Positions 42,332 through 51,567 of a stretch of 64,000 nt of DNA are shown here, in pieces; the stretch's first letter is position 1; each line of letters opens with the position of its first letter. Where the stretch lies: positions 124,001 through 188,000 of the forward strand of contig NZ_FNIE01000007.1 of the NCBI RefSeq assembly GCF_900103985.1, in the 5' to 3' direction. A program made the position numbers and the translations under genes. Source of the stretch: Actinacidiphila guanduensis (GTDB lineage: Bacteria; Actinomycetota; Actinomycetes; Streptomycetales; Streptomycetaceae). A model generated the notes under the pieces. It was given only the letters and a program-made list of their open reading frames with translations. It was not told the DNA's origin and made no database searches.

Positions 42332-45259
42332 ATGCCCGGAGGAAGACCGCATCGCAGACGGCTGCGACGGCTGGTGACGGCCTTCGCGGCCGCCCTTGCC
42401 GTTCCGCTCGCCATGACCGTGGCCGGCGGCGGCTCGGTGGCGCACGCCGCCGACGTCCAGTGCAGCGTCGACTACACGACCAGCGACTGGGGCTCCGGCT
42501 TCACCGCCAACGCCAAGATCACCAACCTCGGCGGCTCGGCCGTCAACGGCTGGACGCTGACCTACTCCTACGCCGGCAACCAGCAGTTGCAGAGCGGCTG
42601 GAACGGCACCTGGTCGCAGTCCGGCAAGGCGGTGACTGTCAAGTCGCTCGACTGGAACAAGACAATCGCCGCGGGCGGCAATGTCACCACGAGTGCCAAC
42701 TTCACCTACAGCGGCACGAACGCGGCGCCGACGAGCTTCTCGGTCAACGGCACCGTCTGCGGCGGCGCCCACCAGCCGCCGCTCCCCGTCCTGACCAGCC
42801 CGGCATCCGGTGCCACGTACAACGCCGGGGCCACCATCCCGCTGGCCGCGACCGCCGTCGCCGCCGACAGCGCGACCATCACCAAGGTCGAGTTCTACGA
42901 CGACGACACCCTGCTCGGCACCGACACCACCGCCCCGTACACCTTCGACTGGTCAAGCGTGCCGGCAGGCGACTACTCGGTGTATGCCAAGGCATATGAC
43001 AGCCTGGGCGCGAGCGGGGAGTCCACCCCGGTCGGCGTCCACGTGGCCGCCGGGCCCTCGATCCTGGCCACCCCGGCGCAGGTCTCCGTGCAGCAGGGCG
43101 GCACCGGCACCTTCGCGGTGAAGCTGTCCAGCGCCCCGGCGTCCAGCGTCACGGTGGCCGTCGCGCGCACTTCCGGCAACAGCGGCCTGAGCGTGAAGTC
43201 CGGCGCGAGCCTGACCTTCACGCCGTCCAACTGGAGCACCGCGCAGACCGTCACCCTGGCCGCCGACAGCTCCGGCACCGGGGCGGCGACCTTCGCCGCC
43301 ACGGCCACCGGCTACCTCAAGGCCGAGGTGACCGCCACCGAGATCGGCGCCACCAGCGACTACGACGCGCGCTTCCTGTCGCTGTACGGCAAGATCACCG
43401 ACCCGGCGAACGGCTACTTCTCCCCGGAGGGCATCCCGTACCACTCGGTGGAGACCCTCATCGTGGAGGCGCCGGACTACGGGCACGAGACCACGTCCGA
43501 GGCGTACTCGTACATGATCTGGCTGCAGGCGATGTACGGCCAGGTCACCCAGGACTGGAGCAAGTTCAACGCGGCCTGGGCGACCATGGAGAAGTACATG
43601 ATCCCCACGCACGCCGACCAGCCCAGCAACAGCTCCTACAACGCGAGCGCGCCGGCCACCTACGCCCCCGAGCACGACCTGCCCTCGCAGTACCCGGCGG
43701 TGCTCGACAAGAGCGTGCCGGTCGGGCAGGACCCGATCGCCGGCGAGCTGAAGTCCGCCTACGGCACCGACGACATCTACGGGATGCACTGGCTGCAGGA
43801 CGTGGACAACGTCTACGGCTACGGCGACACCCCCGGCGGCGGCTGCGAGCTGGGCCCGAGCGCCGACGGCCCGTCGTACATCAACACCTTCCAGCGCGGC
43901 TCGCAGGAGTCGGTCTGGGAGACGGTGCCGCAGCCGACCTGCGACGCCTTCAAGTACGGCGGCAAGAACGGCTACCTGGACCTGTTCACCGGCGACTCCT
44001 CCTACTCCCAGCAGTGGAAGTACACCGACGCACCCGACGCCGACGCCCGCGCGATCCAGGCCGCCTACTGGGCGGACACCTGGGCCAGTGCGCAGGGCAA
44101 GGAGGCGGACGTCAAGGCCACCGTCGCCAAGGCCGGCAAGATGGGCGACTACCTGCGGTACTCGTTCTTCGACAAGTACTTCAAGAAGATCGGCAACTGC
44201 ACCAGCCCGACCTCCTGCCCGGCGGGCACCGGCAAGGACAGCGAGCACTACCTGCTGTCCTGGTACTACGCCTGGGGCGGCTCCGAGGGCTCCGGCGGCG
44301 GCTGGGCCTGGCGGATCGGCGACGGCGCCTCGCACTTCGGCTACCAGAACCCGCTGGCGGCCTACGCGCTGACCACCGACCCGAACATGGCCCCCAAGTC
44401 GGCCACCGGCAAGCAGGACTGGACCACGAGCCTGGGCCGGCAGCTGGAGTTCTACCGCTGGCTGCAGTCCGACGAAGGCGCGATCGCGGGCGGCGCCACC
44501 AACAGCTGGGGCGGCGCCTACGGCCAGCCCCCGGCCGGCACGCCCACCTTCTACGGGATGGCGTACGACTGGGAGCCGGTCTACCACGACCCGCCGTCGA
44601 ACCAGTGGTTCGGCATGCAGGCGTGGTCGATGGAGCGGGTCGCCGAGTACTACCAGCAGACCGGTGACACCAAGGCCAAGGCGGTGCTCGACAAGTGGGT
44701 GGCCTGGGCGATGTCGCAGACCACCGTCAACGCCGACGGCACCTTCCAGATCCCGTCCGACCTGCAGTGGACGGGCGCACCCGACACGTGGAACCCCAGC
44801 AGCCCGGGGAGCAACGCCAACCTCCACGTGACGGTCTCCGCCTACGGCAACGACCTGGGCGTCACGGCGGCCTTCGCCAAGACGCTGTCCTACTACGCCG
44901 CCAAGTCCGGCAACACGGCCGCCAGGACGATGGCCAAGCAGCTGCTGGACGGCATGTGGGACCACTACCAGGACCCGCTGGGCATCGCGGCCCCCGAGAC
45001 CCGCGCGGACTACTCGCGGTTCAACGACCCGGTGTACGTGCCCTCGGGCTGGACCGGGACGATGCCGAACGGGGACAGGATCAACTCCAGCTCCACGTTC
45101 CTGGAGCTGCGGTCCTTCTACAAGAACGACCCCAACTGGTCGAAGGTCCAGTCCTACCTGAGCGGCGGGGCGGTACCGACCTTCACCTATCACCGGTTCT
45201 GGGCGCAGGCGGACATCGCCATGGCGATGGGCACCTACGCGCTGCTCTTCGGCGCGTGA
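42332..45259 (+). CDS. Secreted GH48 cellulase (cellobiohydrolase) with CBM2
   Basis: 975 aa from ATG 42332 (GAGGAGG upstream). Signal peptide ends near AHAAD (about 41). CBM2 about 42-145 ([20 protein letters not shown]), then a Big/Ig-like domain ([20 protein letters not shown]) about 150-240, a further beta domain, and the GH48 catalytic module from about 345 ([20 protein letters not shown]). It contains the catalytic acid region [21 protein letters not shown] processive exocellulase that releases cellobiose, the ligand of CebR. Usually the key enzyme for crystalline cellulose; paired here with GH5. Confidence 0.95.
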   Translation: MPGGRPHRRRLRRLVTAFAAALAVPLAMTVAGGGSVAHAADVQCSVDYTTSDWGSGFTANAKITNLGGSAVNGWTLTYSYAGNQQLQSGWNGTWSQSGKAVTVKSLDWNKTIAAGGNVTTSANFTYSGTNAAPTSFSVNGTVCGGAHQPPLPVLTSPASGATYNAGATIPLAATAVAADSATITKVEFYDDDTLLGTDTTAPYTFDWSSVPAGDYSVYAKAYDSLGASGESTPVGVHVAAGPSILATPAQVSVQQGGTGTFAVKLSSAPASSVTVAVARTSGNSGLSVKSGASLTFTPSNWSTAQTVTLAADSSGTGAATFAATATGYLKAEVTATEIGATSDYDARFLSLYGKITDPANGYFSPEGIPYHSVETLIVEAPDYGHETTSEAYSYMIWLQAMYGQVTQDWSKFNAAWATMEKYMIPTHADQPSNSSYNASAPATYAPEHDLPSQYPAVLDKSVPVGQDPIAGELKSAYGTDDIYGMHWLQDVDNVYGYGDTPGGGCELGPSADGPSYINTFQRGSQESVWETVPQPTCDAFKYGGKNGYLDLFTGDSSYSQQWKYTDAPDADARAIQAAYWADTWASAQGKEADVKATVAKAGKMGDYLRYSFFDKYFKKIGNCTSPTSCPAGTGKDSEHYLLSWYYAWGGSEGSGGGWAWRIGDGASHFGYQNPLAAYALTTDPNMAPKSATGKQDWTTSLGRQLEFYRWLQSDEGAIAGGATNSWGGAYGQPPAGTPTFYGMAYDWEPVYHDPPSNQWFGMQAWSMERVAEYYQQTGDTKAKAVLDKWVAWAMSQTTVNADGTFQIPSDLQWTGAPDTWNPSSPGSNANLHVTVSAYGNDLGVTAAFAKTLSYYAAKSGNTAARTMAKQLLDGMWDHYQDPLGIAAPETRADYSRFNDPVYVPSGWTGTMPNGDRINSSSTFLELRSFYKNDPNWSKVQSYLSGGAVPTFTYHRFWAQADIAMAMGTYALLFGA

Positions 45260-45285
45260 GTCCGCCCGCCGAGGAGTGATCGACG

Positions 45286-45329
45286 GCTCCGGCGGGACCC
45301 CGGGCGGCGGGGCCCGGGCCCGCCGGAGC
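45286..45329 (+). terminator. Terminator after GH48 gene
   Basis: Perfect 11-bp stem (45286-45296 with 45319-45329) followed by ttt. Confidence 0.8.
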
Positions 45330-45360
45330 TTTCCGGTGCCGATCGGGCACGAACACGAAG

Positions 45361-45393
45361 AAGCCCCGGTCTGCGTGACGCAGGCCGGGGCTT
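45361..45393 (-). terminator. Terminator of tRNA-His
   Basis: 15-bp stem with one mismatch (45361-45375 with 45379-45393), directly 3' of the minus-strand tRNA. Confidence 0.8.
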
Positions 45394-45400
45394 GATCGGC

Positions 45401-45477
45401 TGGGGTGAGTGACGGGACTCGAACCCGCGACATCCTGGACCACAACCAGGTGCTCTACCAGCTGAGCTACACCCACC
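45401..45477 (-). tRNA. tRNA-His (anticodon GTG)
   Basis: Minus strand: extra 5' G (position -1) opposite C73, acceptor GTGGGTG with CACTCAC, anticodon stem CCTGG/CCAGG around TTGTGGT, T arm GGGTTCGAGTCCC. CCA is encoded (45403-45401). Confidence 0.95.
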
Positions 45478-45570
45478 TTGAGCGGCGCTTGTCCCCTTCC
45501 GGGGTGGCGCCGCCTGCAAAAGTGTACAGGGTGGCGAGGGGTGGTCGCGCCCTCGTTTCCGGCGGCCGGG

Positions 45571-46206
45571 TCAGGCCGTCGGCGGGGCCTGCGGGGCCGG
45601 GTGCGGGGCCGCCGGGAGCACGTGCCTGGCCGCGATCGACCGGGCCGTGTCGGTGTCCGGGCCGGGCGCCGGCACGAAGACGGCCTCGCGGTAGTAGCGC
45701 AGCTCCGCGATGGACTCGCGGATGTCGGCCAGCGCCCGGTGGTTGCCGTTCTTCTCGGGGCTGTTGTAGTACGCCCGCGGGTACCAGCGGCGGGCCAGCT
45801 CCTTGACCGAGGAGACGTCCACGATCCGGTAGTGCAGGTGCTGCTCCAGCGTCGGCATGTCGCGGGCGAGGAAGCCCCGGTCGGTGGAGACCGAGTTCCC
45901 GCACAGCGGCGCCTTGCGCGGCTCCGGGACGTGGCCGCGGACGTAGTCCAGCACGATCTTCTCCGCCTCGGCCATGCCGACGCCGCCGGCCAGCTCGTCC
46001 AGCAGCCCGGACCTGGTGTGCATCTGCCGGACGATCTCCGGCATCGACTCCAGCGCCTCGGCGGGCGGGCGGATCACGATGTCCACCCCCTCGCCGAGGA
46101 CGTTCAGCTCGGAGTCCGTGACGAGCGCGGCCACCTCGATGAGCGCGTCGTGCGCCAGTGACAGTCCCGTCATCTCACAGTCGATCCACACCATCCGGTC
46201 GTTCAT
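45571..46206 (-). CDS. orn: Oligoribonuclease
   Basis: 211 aa from ATG 46206; a GTG at 46215 is in frame but would overlap the adpA stop. DEDDh exonuclease motifs: WIDCEMTGLS (Exo I: D, E), CGNSVSTDRGFLARDMP (Exo II) and NHRALADIRESIAEL (Exo III H and D). Degrades nanoRNA and pGpG (last step of c-di-GMP breakdown). It lies 5 nt after adpA on the same strand, an arrangement conserved in Streptomyces where ornA and adpA are co-transcribed (established knowledge). The C-terminus has an Ala/Pro-rich tail of about 30 residues. Confidence 0.95.
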   Translation of the reverse strand: MNDRMVWIDCEMTGLSLAHDALIEVAALVTDSELNVLGEGVDIVIRPPAEALESMPEIVRQMHTRSGLLDELAGGVGMAEAEKIVLDYVRGHVPEPRKAPLCGNSVSTDRGFLARDMPTLEQHLHYRIVDVSSVKELARRWYPRAYYNSPEKNGNHRALADIRESIAELRYYREAVFVPAPGPDTDTARSIAARHVLPAAPHPAPQAPPTA

Positions 46207-46211
46207 GTGTC

Positions 46212-47588
46212 TCACCCTACGGGGCGATCACGGGGTCCCGGCAGTGCGGCGCCGAGCCCTCGGGCCGAGCGCAGCCTGGCCCGGGCCGCCCCGTCGGGCA
46301 CGTCGGCCCGCCCGGGCTGCTCCGGCACCCGGCCGCCGGGCGTGAAGGCGTCCGGGTCGCCCTTGGCGGGACCCTTGGCCGGGCCCTTGGCCGGGGCGGC
46401 CAGGACCTGGGCCCTGCCGGCGATGCCGGGGGCGCCCCCGCGCAGCGCGGCCGCCTCCGGGCCGGCAGCGGGCCGCTCGGGGCGGTCCGCGCGGTGCTCG
46501 GGCCGCTCGGGCCGCTCGGGGTCGTCCTGGGGCCTGCGGGCGCGGTAGGCGGCCCGGTAGGACGCGGGCGAGGAGCCCAGCTGCCGCCGGAAGTGCCCGC
46601 GCAGCGCCACCGGCGAGCGGAAGCCGCAGCGGCCGGCCACCTCGTCCACCGAGTAGTCCGACGTCTCCAGCAGCCGCTGTGCCTGCAGCACCCGCTGGGT
46701 GATCAGCCACTGCAGGGGCGCGCTGCCGGTCAGCGACCGGAACCGCCGGTCGAAGGTGCGCCGGCTCATGTACGCGCGCGCGGCCAGCGCCTCGACGTCG
46801 AACTGCTCGTGCAGGTGCTCCAGCGCCCACGCGACCACCTCGGCCAGCGGGTCCGCACCGATCTCCTCGGGTAAAGAGCGGTCCAGGTGCCGCTGCCCGG
46901 TCTGCCAGTCCGCCCGCCGGGGCGGCACCACCAGGCGGCGGGCCAGGGCAGCCGCGGCCTCGGCGCCGTGGTCGGTGCGCACCACGTGCAGGCACAGGTC
47001 GATGCCGGCCGCGGTGCCGGCCGAGGTGAGCACGTCCCCGTCGTCCACGAACAGCTCGCGCGGGTCGACGTGCACCGACGGGTAGCGCTTGGCGAGCGTG
47101 GGCGCGTACATCCAGTGGGTGGTGGCCGGACGGCCGTCCAGCAGCCCCGCCGCCGCGAGCACGAAGGCGCCGGTGCACAGCCCGATGATCCGCGCGCCCT
47201 CCTCGTGCGCCCGCCGGATGGCGTCGAGCGCCTCGGGCGGGGGCGCCTGGGATATGGAGCGCCAGGTCGGCACGACCACCGTGCCGGCCCGGGAGAGCGC
47301 TTCCAGACCGTACGGAGCCGTCAGCTCCAGGCCGCCGGTGGTGCGCAGCGGGCCCTCCTCACCGGCGCACACCAGCAGCCGGTAGCGGGGCACCCCCGCG
47401 TCCTGCCGGTCGATGCCGAAGACCGACAGCGGGATGGAGCTCTCGAAGATCGGCCCACCGCTGAAGAGCAGCACGGCGACGACCTCGGGCCGGCGGCGCG
47501 CGGAGAGCTTGCGGATGGCGCGAGGCGATGCCGATGGTGCTTGCGACGGAGTGTCCGTCGCCGTACCGGAACTGGACTCCTGGCTCAT
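46212..47588 (-). CDS. adpA: Pleiotropic regulator AdpA (BldH), AraC/XylS family
   Basis: 458 aa from ATG 47588 (GAGGGG upstream); a TTG 9 nt earlier is less likely. An N-terminal DJ-1/PfpI-like dimerisation domain (about 38-210; VVAVLLFSGGPIFESSIPLS, IIGLCTGAFVLAAAGLL) is followed by two AraC helix-turn-helix motifs (FDVEALAARAYMSRRTFDRR, SVDEVAGRCGFRSPVALRGH). A single in-frame TTA codon (46874-46872) lies between the two domains, as in other Streptomyces adpA genes, making translation depend on the bldA tRNA. The C-terminal tail after RAAYRARR (about 90 residues, KGPAKGPAKG repeats) is low-complexity and longer than in the classical 400-residue proteins. Confidence 0.96.
   Translation of the reverse strand: MSQESSSGTATDTPSQAPSASPRAIRKLSARRRPEVVAVLLFSGGPIFESSIPLSVFGIDRQDAGVPRYRLLVCAGEEGPLRTTGGLELTAPYGLEALSRAGTVVVPTWRSISQAPPPEALDAIRRAHEEGARIIGLCTGAFVLAAAGLLDGRPATTHWMYAPTLAKRYPSVHVDPRELFVDDGDVLTSAGTAAGIDLCLHVVRTDHGAEAAAALARRLVVPPRRADWQTGQRHLDRSLPEEIGADPLAEVVAWALEHLHEQFDVEALAARAYMSRRTFDRRFRSLTGSAPLQWLITQRVLQAQRLLETSDYSVDEVAGRCGFRSPVALRGHFRRQLGSSPASYRAAYRARRPQDDPERPERPEHRADRPERPAAGPEAAALRGGAPGIAGRAQVLAAPAKGPAKGPAKGDPDAFTPGGRVPEQPGRADVPDGAARARLRSARGLGAALPGPRDRPVG
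46872..46874 (-). other. TTA (leucine) codon of adpA
   Basis: In DRS-L-PEE, reading tct-tta-ccc on the minus strand; codon 239 counted from ATG 47588. The only plausible bldA-dependent codon that I checked in this gene. Confidence 0.93.
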
Positions 47589-48369
47589 GGAGCTCAAGCC
47601 CCCCTCGTATCGACGCGTCGTCCCCTCGGTCCTGCACGTAATCCCCCGCTGAACAAGGCGCAGCCACCATGATCAAATCTACTGTGTCAGGTGGGGCGTT
47701 AGTGACAAGTTCACCATCTGATGCCAAGTCGACAAGACAACGTGGCGTAAAGCATTCGATCACGAAGCGTTTCATTCGTCGGGCTCACTGGGAAGTACGC
47801 CTCGTGGCCGCGGGTGACCGCCGAACTCCGCCTGCGTCCCGCCGCATCGTAGAACCGCAGGTGGCGCAGGTGTTAGTGCGGGTGGCGCCCAACGATCCTG
47901 TAACGGCCGGAAGTTGGCCGAAAACAACCGCTGTGGTGCGGGGTTGCGCGTACAAGCGGTGTGGTTGCCCGCGGGGGAACGGGCGGCGGCAGCACCGCTG
48001 GTGGGGCCGCGCGGGTGCTGATCGCGTGGCGGGCGGCCGCGCGGGAGCGGCGATCGGCGGGAACGGCGGAAACGATTCGGCGGCGATGCGCCCCCGCGAT
48101 GCGCCCGTGCGCCCGTCCGTGCGGCCGGTTGGCGCGATGGCGTTGCACTCTTCGCCCGGCTCCGGCATTCTCCTGGGAACCCGGGGTACGGAAGACCCTG
48201 TGAAGACCCCGTCATGCCTGTGCAGGCGGACTTCGCGGCCGTACCCTGGAGGGAGTGGGACGGGAAGTGGCGAACTGGCCGAAACCGGCTGCTGCGGCGG
48301 CCCGCCCCATGCGAACCGTCCTGTCCGCTGCTCGGCGCGTGAGCGCCGCCTTCGCCGAGAATCCGCATC
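47589..48369. other. Long adpA-usp intergenic region
   Basis: 781 nt without a supported gene. 47640-47960 is less GC-rich than its surroundings and contains the BldD-like box (47701-47715) plus several taa and att stretches that fit promoters for adpA. 47960-48360 is GC-rich. A GTG-rich frame across it (47669-48574) is low-complexity and considered spurious. Confidence 0.6.
47701..47715. promoter_or_regulatory. BldD-like box (AGTGACAAGTTCACC)
   Basis: Matches the published BldD consensus pattern AGTGA-n-TCACC (from memory) with a 5-nt spacer, 113 nt upstream of the adpA start. adpA/bldH is a reported BldD target in S. coelicolor, so the site is plausible. Confidence 0.7.
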
Positions 48370-48891
48370 ATGGCCGGTCATGAGATTCCCGAGCCCGCCG
48401 ACGGCAGGCCGCTCGCCGAGTCGGCGGCGCTGCCCGAGCTGGCCACCGCGCGGCACCACTCCTGCGACCCGGCCTTCCGGCACGGCGTCGTGGTGGGCTT
48501 CGACGGTTCCGTCTCCAGCGAGCGCGCCCTGTCGTACGCCATCGGCATGGCCCGCAGGACGCAGTCCGCGCTGATCATCGTGCACGTGGCCAACCGGCTG
48601 CCGGCCACGGTGTGGGCCGGCTGCGAGCCCCCCGTTTTCGTCGACGTCCCCGACCACCGCACCGAGGTGCTCGGTCTGGAGCTGGCCTGCTCCGACCACC
48701 TCGCCGAGATCTCCTGGGTGCTGGTCGAGCGCGGCGGCGACATCTGCCACGAGCTGGAGGAGGTCGGCCGGGAGTACGAGGCCGACGCCATCGTGGTCGG
48801 CGGCACCCACGGGATGGTGGGGCGCATCTTCGGCACCGTGGCCGGGCGACTGGCGCGACGGGCCCAGCGGCCGGTGGTGGTCATCCCGTAG
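48370..48891 (+). CDS. Universal stress protein, UspA family
   Basis: 173 aa from ATG 48370 (no strong ribosome site). Single Usp domain: VVVGFDGSVSSERALSYAIG at the N-terminal strand and helix, ALIIVHVANRLP, and the ATP-loop AIVVGGTHGMVGRIFGTVAG ending RPVVVIP. Probably an ATP-binding cytoplasmic stress protein. The adjacent 48892-49114 is GC-rich simple sequence (repeats of gtggccgtg) without a gene. Confidence 0.88.
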   Translation: MAGHEIPEPADGRPLAESAALPELATARHHSCDPAFRHGVVVGFDGSVSSERALSYAIGMARRTQSALIIVHVANRLPATVWAGCEPPVFVDVPDHRTEVLGLELACSDHLAEISWVLVERGGDICHELEEVGREYEADAIVVGGTHGMVGRIFGTVAGRLARRAQRPVVVIP

Positions 48892-49114
48892 GGCCGGTCC
48901 ATCCGGCGGGCCCGCGGCTGTCAGGCCCGTGCCGTCGTGAGGCCCGCGCTCGTCACGTCCGTGGCCGCGGCCGGGTGCCCGTAAGGTCCGTGTGGCCGTG
49001 TGGCCGTGGTCCGTGCGGCCGTGAGTCCTGAGGCCGTGGGCCCCTGTGGGCCCCACCGGGCCCGCGTACGGTGCCGGTGGGGCCTGGCTCGGGGCGGCCG
49101 CCGCTGGCGGCCGG

Positions 49115-50929
49115 CTACTCCACGGTCACCGACTTCGCCAGGTTGCGCGGCTTGTCGATGTCCCGGCCGAGCGCCACCGCGGTGTGGTAGGCGAACAGCT
49201 GCAGCGGGATGCCCATGAGGATCGGGTCCAGCTCGTCCTCGTTCTTGGGCACCACGATGGTGTGGTCGGCCTTCTCCTGCTCCTGGTGCGCCACGGCGAG
49301 GATGCGGCCGCTGCGGGCCTTGATCTCCTCCAGCGCCGCCCGGTTCTTCTCCAGCAGGTCGTCGTCGGGCACGATCGCCACCGTGGGCATGGCCGGGTCG
49401 ATCAGCGCCAGCGGCCCGTGCTTGAGCTCGGAGGCCGGGTACGCCTCGGCGTGGATGTAGCTGACCTCCTTCAGCTTCAGCGACGCCTCGCGGGCCACCG
49501 GGTAGCCGCGCACCCGCCCGATGAAGAGCATCGAGCGCGCCTCGGCGAAGTGCAGGGCCAGCCGCTTGATCTCCGGCTCGGCCTTGAGGATCTCGTCGAT
49601 CTGGCTGGGCAGCCGGCGCAGCCCCTCGATGATCCGCCGCCCGTCGGCCACCGACAGGTCCCGCACCCGGCCCAGGTGCAGCGCCAGCAGCGCGAAGGCG
49701 ACCACCGTGTTGGTGAAGCACTTGGTGGAGACCACGCAGACCTCCGGCCCGGCGTGCACGTACATCCCGCCGTCCGCCTCGCGGGCGATCGCCGAGCCCA
49801 CCACGTTCACCACGCCCAGCACCCGCGCGCCCTTGCGCTTGAGCTCCTGGACGGCGGCGAGCACGTCGTAGGTCTCGCCGGACTGCGAGACGGCCACGTA
49901 GAGCGTGTCGGGGTCCACCACCGCGTTGCGGTAGCGGAACTCCGAGGCCGGTTCGGCGTCCGCGGGGATACGGGCCAGCTCCTCGATCAGCTGGGCGCCG
50001 ATCTGGCCCGCGTGGTAGCTGGTGCCGCAGCCGAGGATCTTGATCCGGCGCACCCCGCGCGCCTCGCGGGCGTCCAGGTTGAGCCCGCCCAGGTGGACGG
50101 TGGCGAACCGGTCGTCGATCCGCCCGCGCAGCACCCGGTCCACCGCCTCGGCCTGCTCGGAGATCTCCTTGTGCATGTACGTGTCGTGGCCGCCCATGTC
50201 GTACGACTCGGCCTCCCACTCCACGGTGGTCGGCGTGGCGGTGGTCCTGGACCCCTCGGTGGTGTACGTGCGGAAGTCGTCGGCCTTCAGCGTGGCCATC
50301 TCGCCGTCCCCGAGGGTGACCACCTGGCGGGTGTGGGCGACCAGCGCGGCCACGTCCGAGGCGACGAACATCTCCTTCTCGCCGATGCCGAGCACGACCG
50401 GCGAGCCGTTGCGGGCGACCACGATGCGGTCGGGGAAGTCGCGGTGCAGGACCGCGAGGCCGTAGGTGCCCTCGATCGCCCGCAGCGCCTCGCTGACCCG
50501 CTGCTCCAGCGTCTCGGCCTGCGAGCGGCCGATCAGGTGCGCGAGCACCTCGGTGTCGGTCTCGGAGGCGAAGACGGTGCCCTCGGCGGTGAGGCGGGCG
50601 CGCAGCTCGGAGGCGTTGTCGATGATGCCGTTGTGGACGACGGCCACCTTGGCGTCGCCGTCCAGGTGCGGGTGGGCGTTGGTGTCGCTGGGGGCGCCGT
50701 GGGTGGCCCAGCGGGTGTGGGCGATGCCGGTGGTGCCGGCGAAGCGCTTGGGGATGCGGGACTCGAGTTCGCGTACCCGGCCCTTCGCCTTGACCGTGCG
50801 CAGGTCGCCGGTCTTGCCGGTGATCACGACGCCGGCCGAGTCGTAGCCCCGGTACTCCAGCCGCTGCAGACCCTCGAGCAGCAGCGGCGCGACGTCGCGC
50901 CTGCCGATGTAGCCGACGATTCCGCACAT
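49115..50929 (-). CDS. glmS: Glutamine-fructose-6-phosphate aminotransferase (isomerising)
   Basis: 604 aa from ATG 50929. The N-terminal class II glutaminase starts MCGIVGYIGRRDV (Cys2 nucleophile) with ARTRWATHG-like GIAHTRWATHGAP. Two SIS domains carry ILGCGTSYHAGQIGAQLIEE and YVAVSQSGETYDVLAAVQEL; the C-terminus is KSVTVE. First step of UDP-GlcNAc synthesis from fructose-6-P and glutamine. Its neighbour order with adpA and des genes matches the glmS2-type locus of S. coelicolor (from memory), where a second glmS also exists. The 200 nt upstream show no recognisable glmS ribozyme. Confidence 0.95.
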   Translation of the reverse strand: MCGIVGYIGRRDVAPLLLEGLQRLEYRGYDSAGVVITGKTGDLRTVKAKGRVRELESRIPKRFAGTTGIAHTRWATHGAPSDTNAHPHLDGDAKVAVVHNGIIDNASELRARLTAEGTVFASETDTEVLAHLIGRSQAETLEQRVSEALRAIEGTYGLAVLHRDFPDRIVVARNGSPVVLGIGEKEMFVASDVAALVAHTRQVVTLGDGEMATLKADDFRTYTTEGSRTTATPTTVEWEAESYDMGGHDTYMHKEISEQAEAVDRVLRGRIDDRFATVHLGGLNLDAREARGVRRIKILGCGTSYHAGQIGAQLIEELARIPADAEPASEFRYRNAVVDPDTLYVAVSQSGETYDVLAAVQELKRKGARVLGVVNVVGSAIAREADGGMYVHAGPEVCVVSTKCFTNTVVAFALLALHLGRVRDLSVADGRRIIEGLRRLPSQIDEILKAEPEIKRLALHFAEARSMLFIGRVRGYPVAREASLKLKEVSYIHAEAYPASELKHGPLALIDPAMPTVAIVPDDDLLEKNRAALEEIKARSGRILAVAHQEQEKADHTIVVPKNEDELDPILMGIPLQLFAYHTAVALGRDIDKPRNLAKSVTVE

Positions 50930-51129
50930 GTGCCGTCCCTCTCGGTCGTCCTGTTCGGTGGTGCTGATCCGTGCTCGGCCGGTGGTCCGGGCTTGCCCTG
51001 TCCTGGCCTGTCCTCGGGCGTCTGCCCGGGCGTGCCGGCCGTTCCCGGCGCTTCTGCCCTGCTCGGCCTTCTTGGCCCTCGGTGTCCCTTCCCGGCCCCT
51101 CGGTGTCCCTTCCCGGGCGGGCCGCCCGC

Positions 51130-51405
51130 TCAGCCGTAGACGATGCGGCGCAGTTGCCGGTGGGAGAGTGCGGCGGGGGCCACCGCCCGGTGCGGCAGCT
51201 CCTCGCCGATCCGCTCGAAGATCTCCGCGTTGACCAGGCCCTTCGCCTGGAGTTCGCGGTGTCTGCGGCGGACGAACTCCTCCGTCGTCTCGTCGAAGTA
51301 GGCCAGGACGTCGAGGACCACCCGGGCCGCTTCCCCGCGGTGCAGCGGGGTGGTGCGGACCAGGTGGTCGATCAGGTCTTCGTAGGACGTCCGGCGTTCG
51401 AGCAC
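51130..51405 (-). CDS. Small conserved actinomycete hypothetical protein
   Basis: 91 aa from GTG 51405; a stop lies shortly upstream in frame, so no earlier start exists. Predicted helical, charged, cytoplasmic: RTSYEDLIDHLVRTTPLHRG, ARVVLDVLAYFDETTEEFVR, ending ALSHRQLRRIVYG. The helical pattern is reminiscent of small nucleic-acid or partner-binding domains, but no function is assigned. It lies 200 nt upstream of glmS on the same strand. The ribosome site is weak. Confidence 0.7.
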   Translation of the reverse strand: MLERRTSYEDLIDHLVRTTPLHRGEAARVVLDVLAYFDETTEEFVRRRHRELQAKGLVNAEIFERIGEELPHRAVAPAALSHRQLRRIVYG

Positions 51406-51445
51406 CCGTTGATATTCATCAGATCATCTCCGCTTTGCAAGAATT

Positions 51446-51463
51446 CTGCCCGGTTTCGGGCAG
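51446..51463 (-). terminator. Possible terminator after the desABCD operon
   Basis: 7-bp hairpin ctgcccg-gttt-cgggcag, about 105 nt beyond the desD stop. Weak, so only tentative. Confidence 0.45.
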
Positions 51464-51567
51464 GGTTCGCGGCGTGGAGAGGGCCGATCGGGTGAATTCG
51501 GGGGTCGGGAGAGGCCGGCTCGGGGGCCGGCGGGCCTGTGGGCCGGGCTCAGGGGCCGGCGTCGGGT

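Noticed and set aside
47669-48574. 301-residue plus-strand ORF upstream of the universal stress protein
   Set aside because: Overlaps the adpA promoter region and the Usp gene in another frame; low complexity, no domain.
50930-51129. glmS ribozyme upstream of glmS
   Set aside because: No recognisable ribozyme core; the element is known mainly from Firmicutes.
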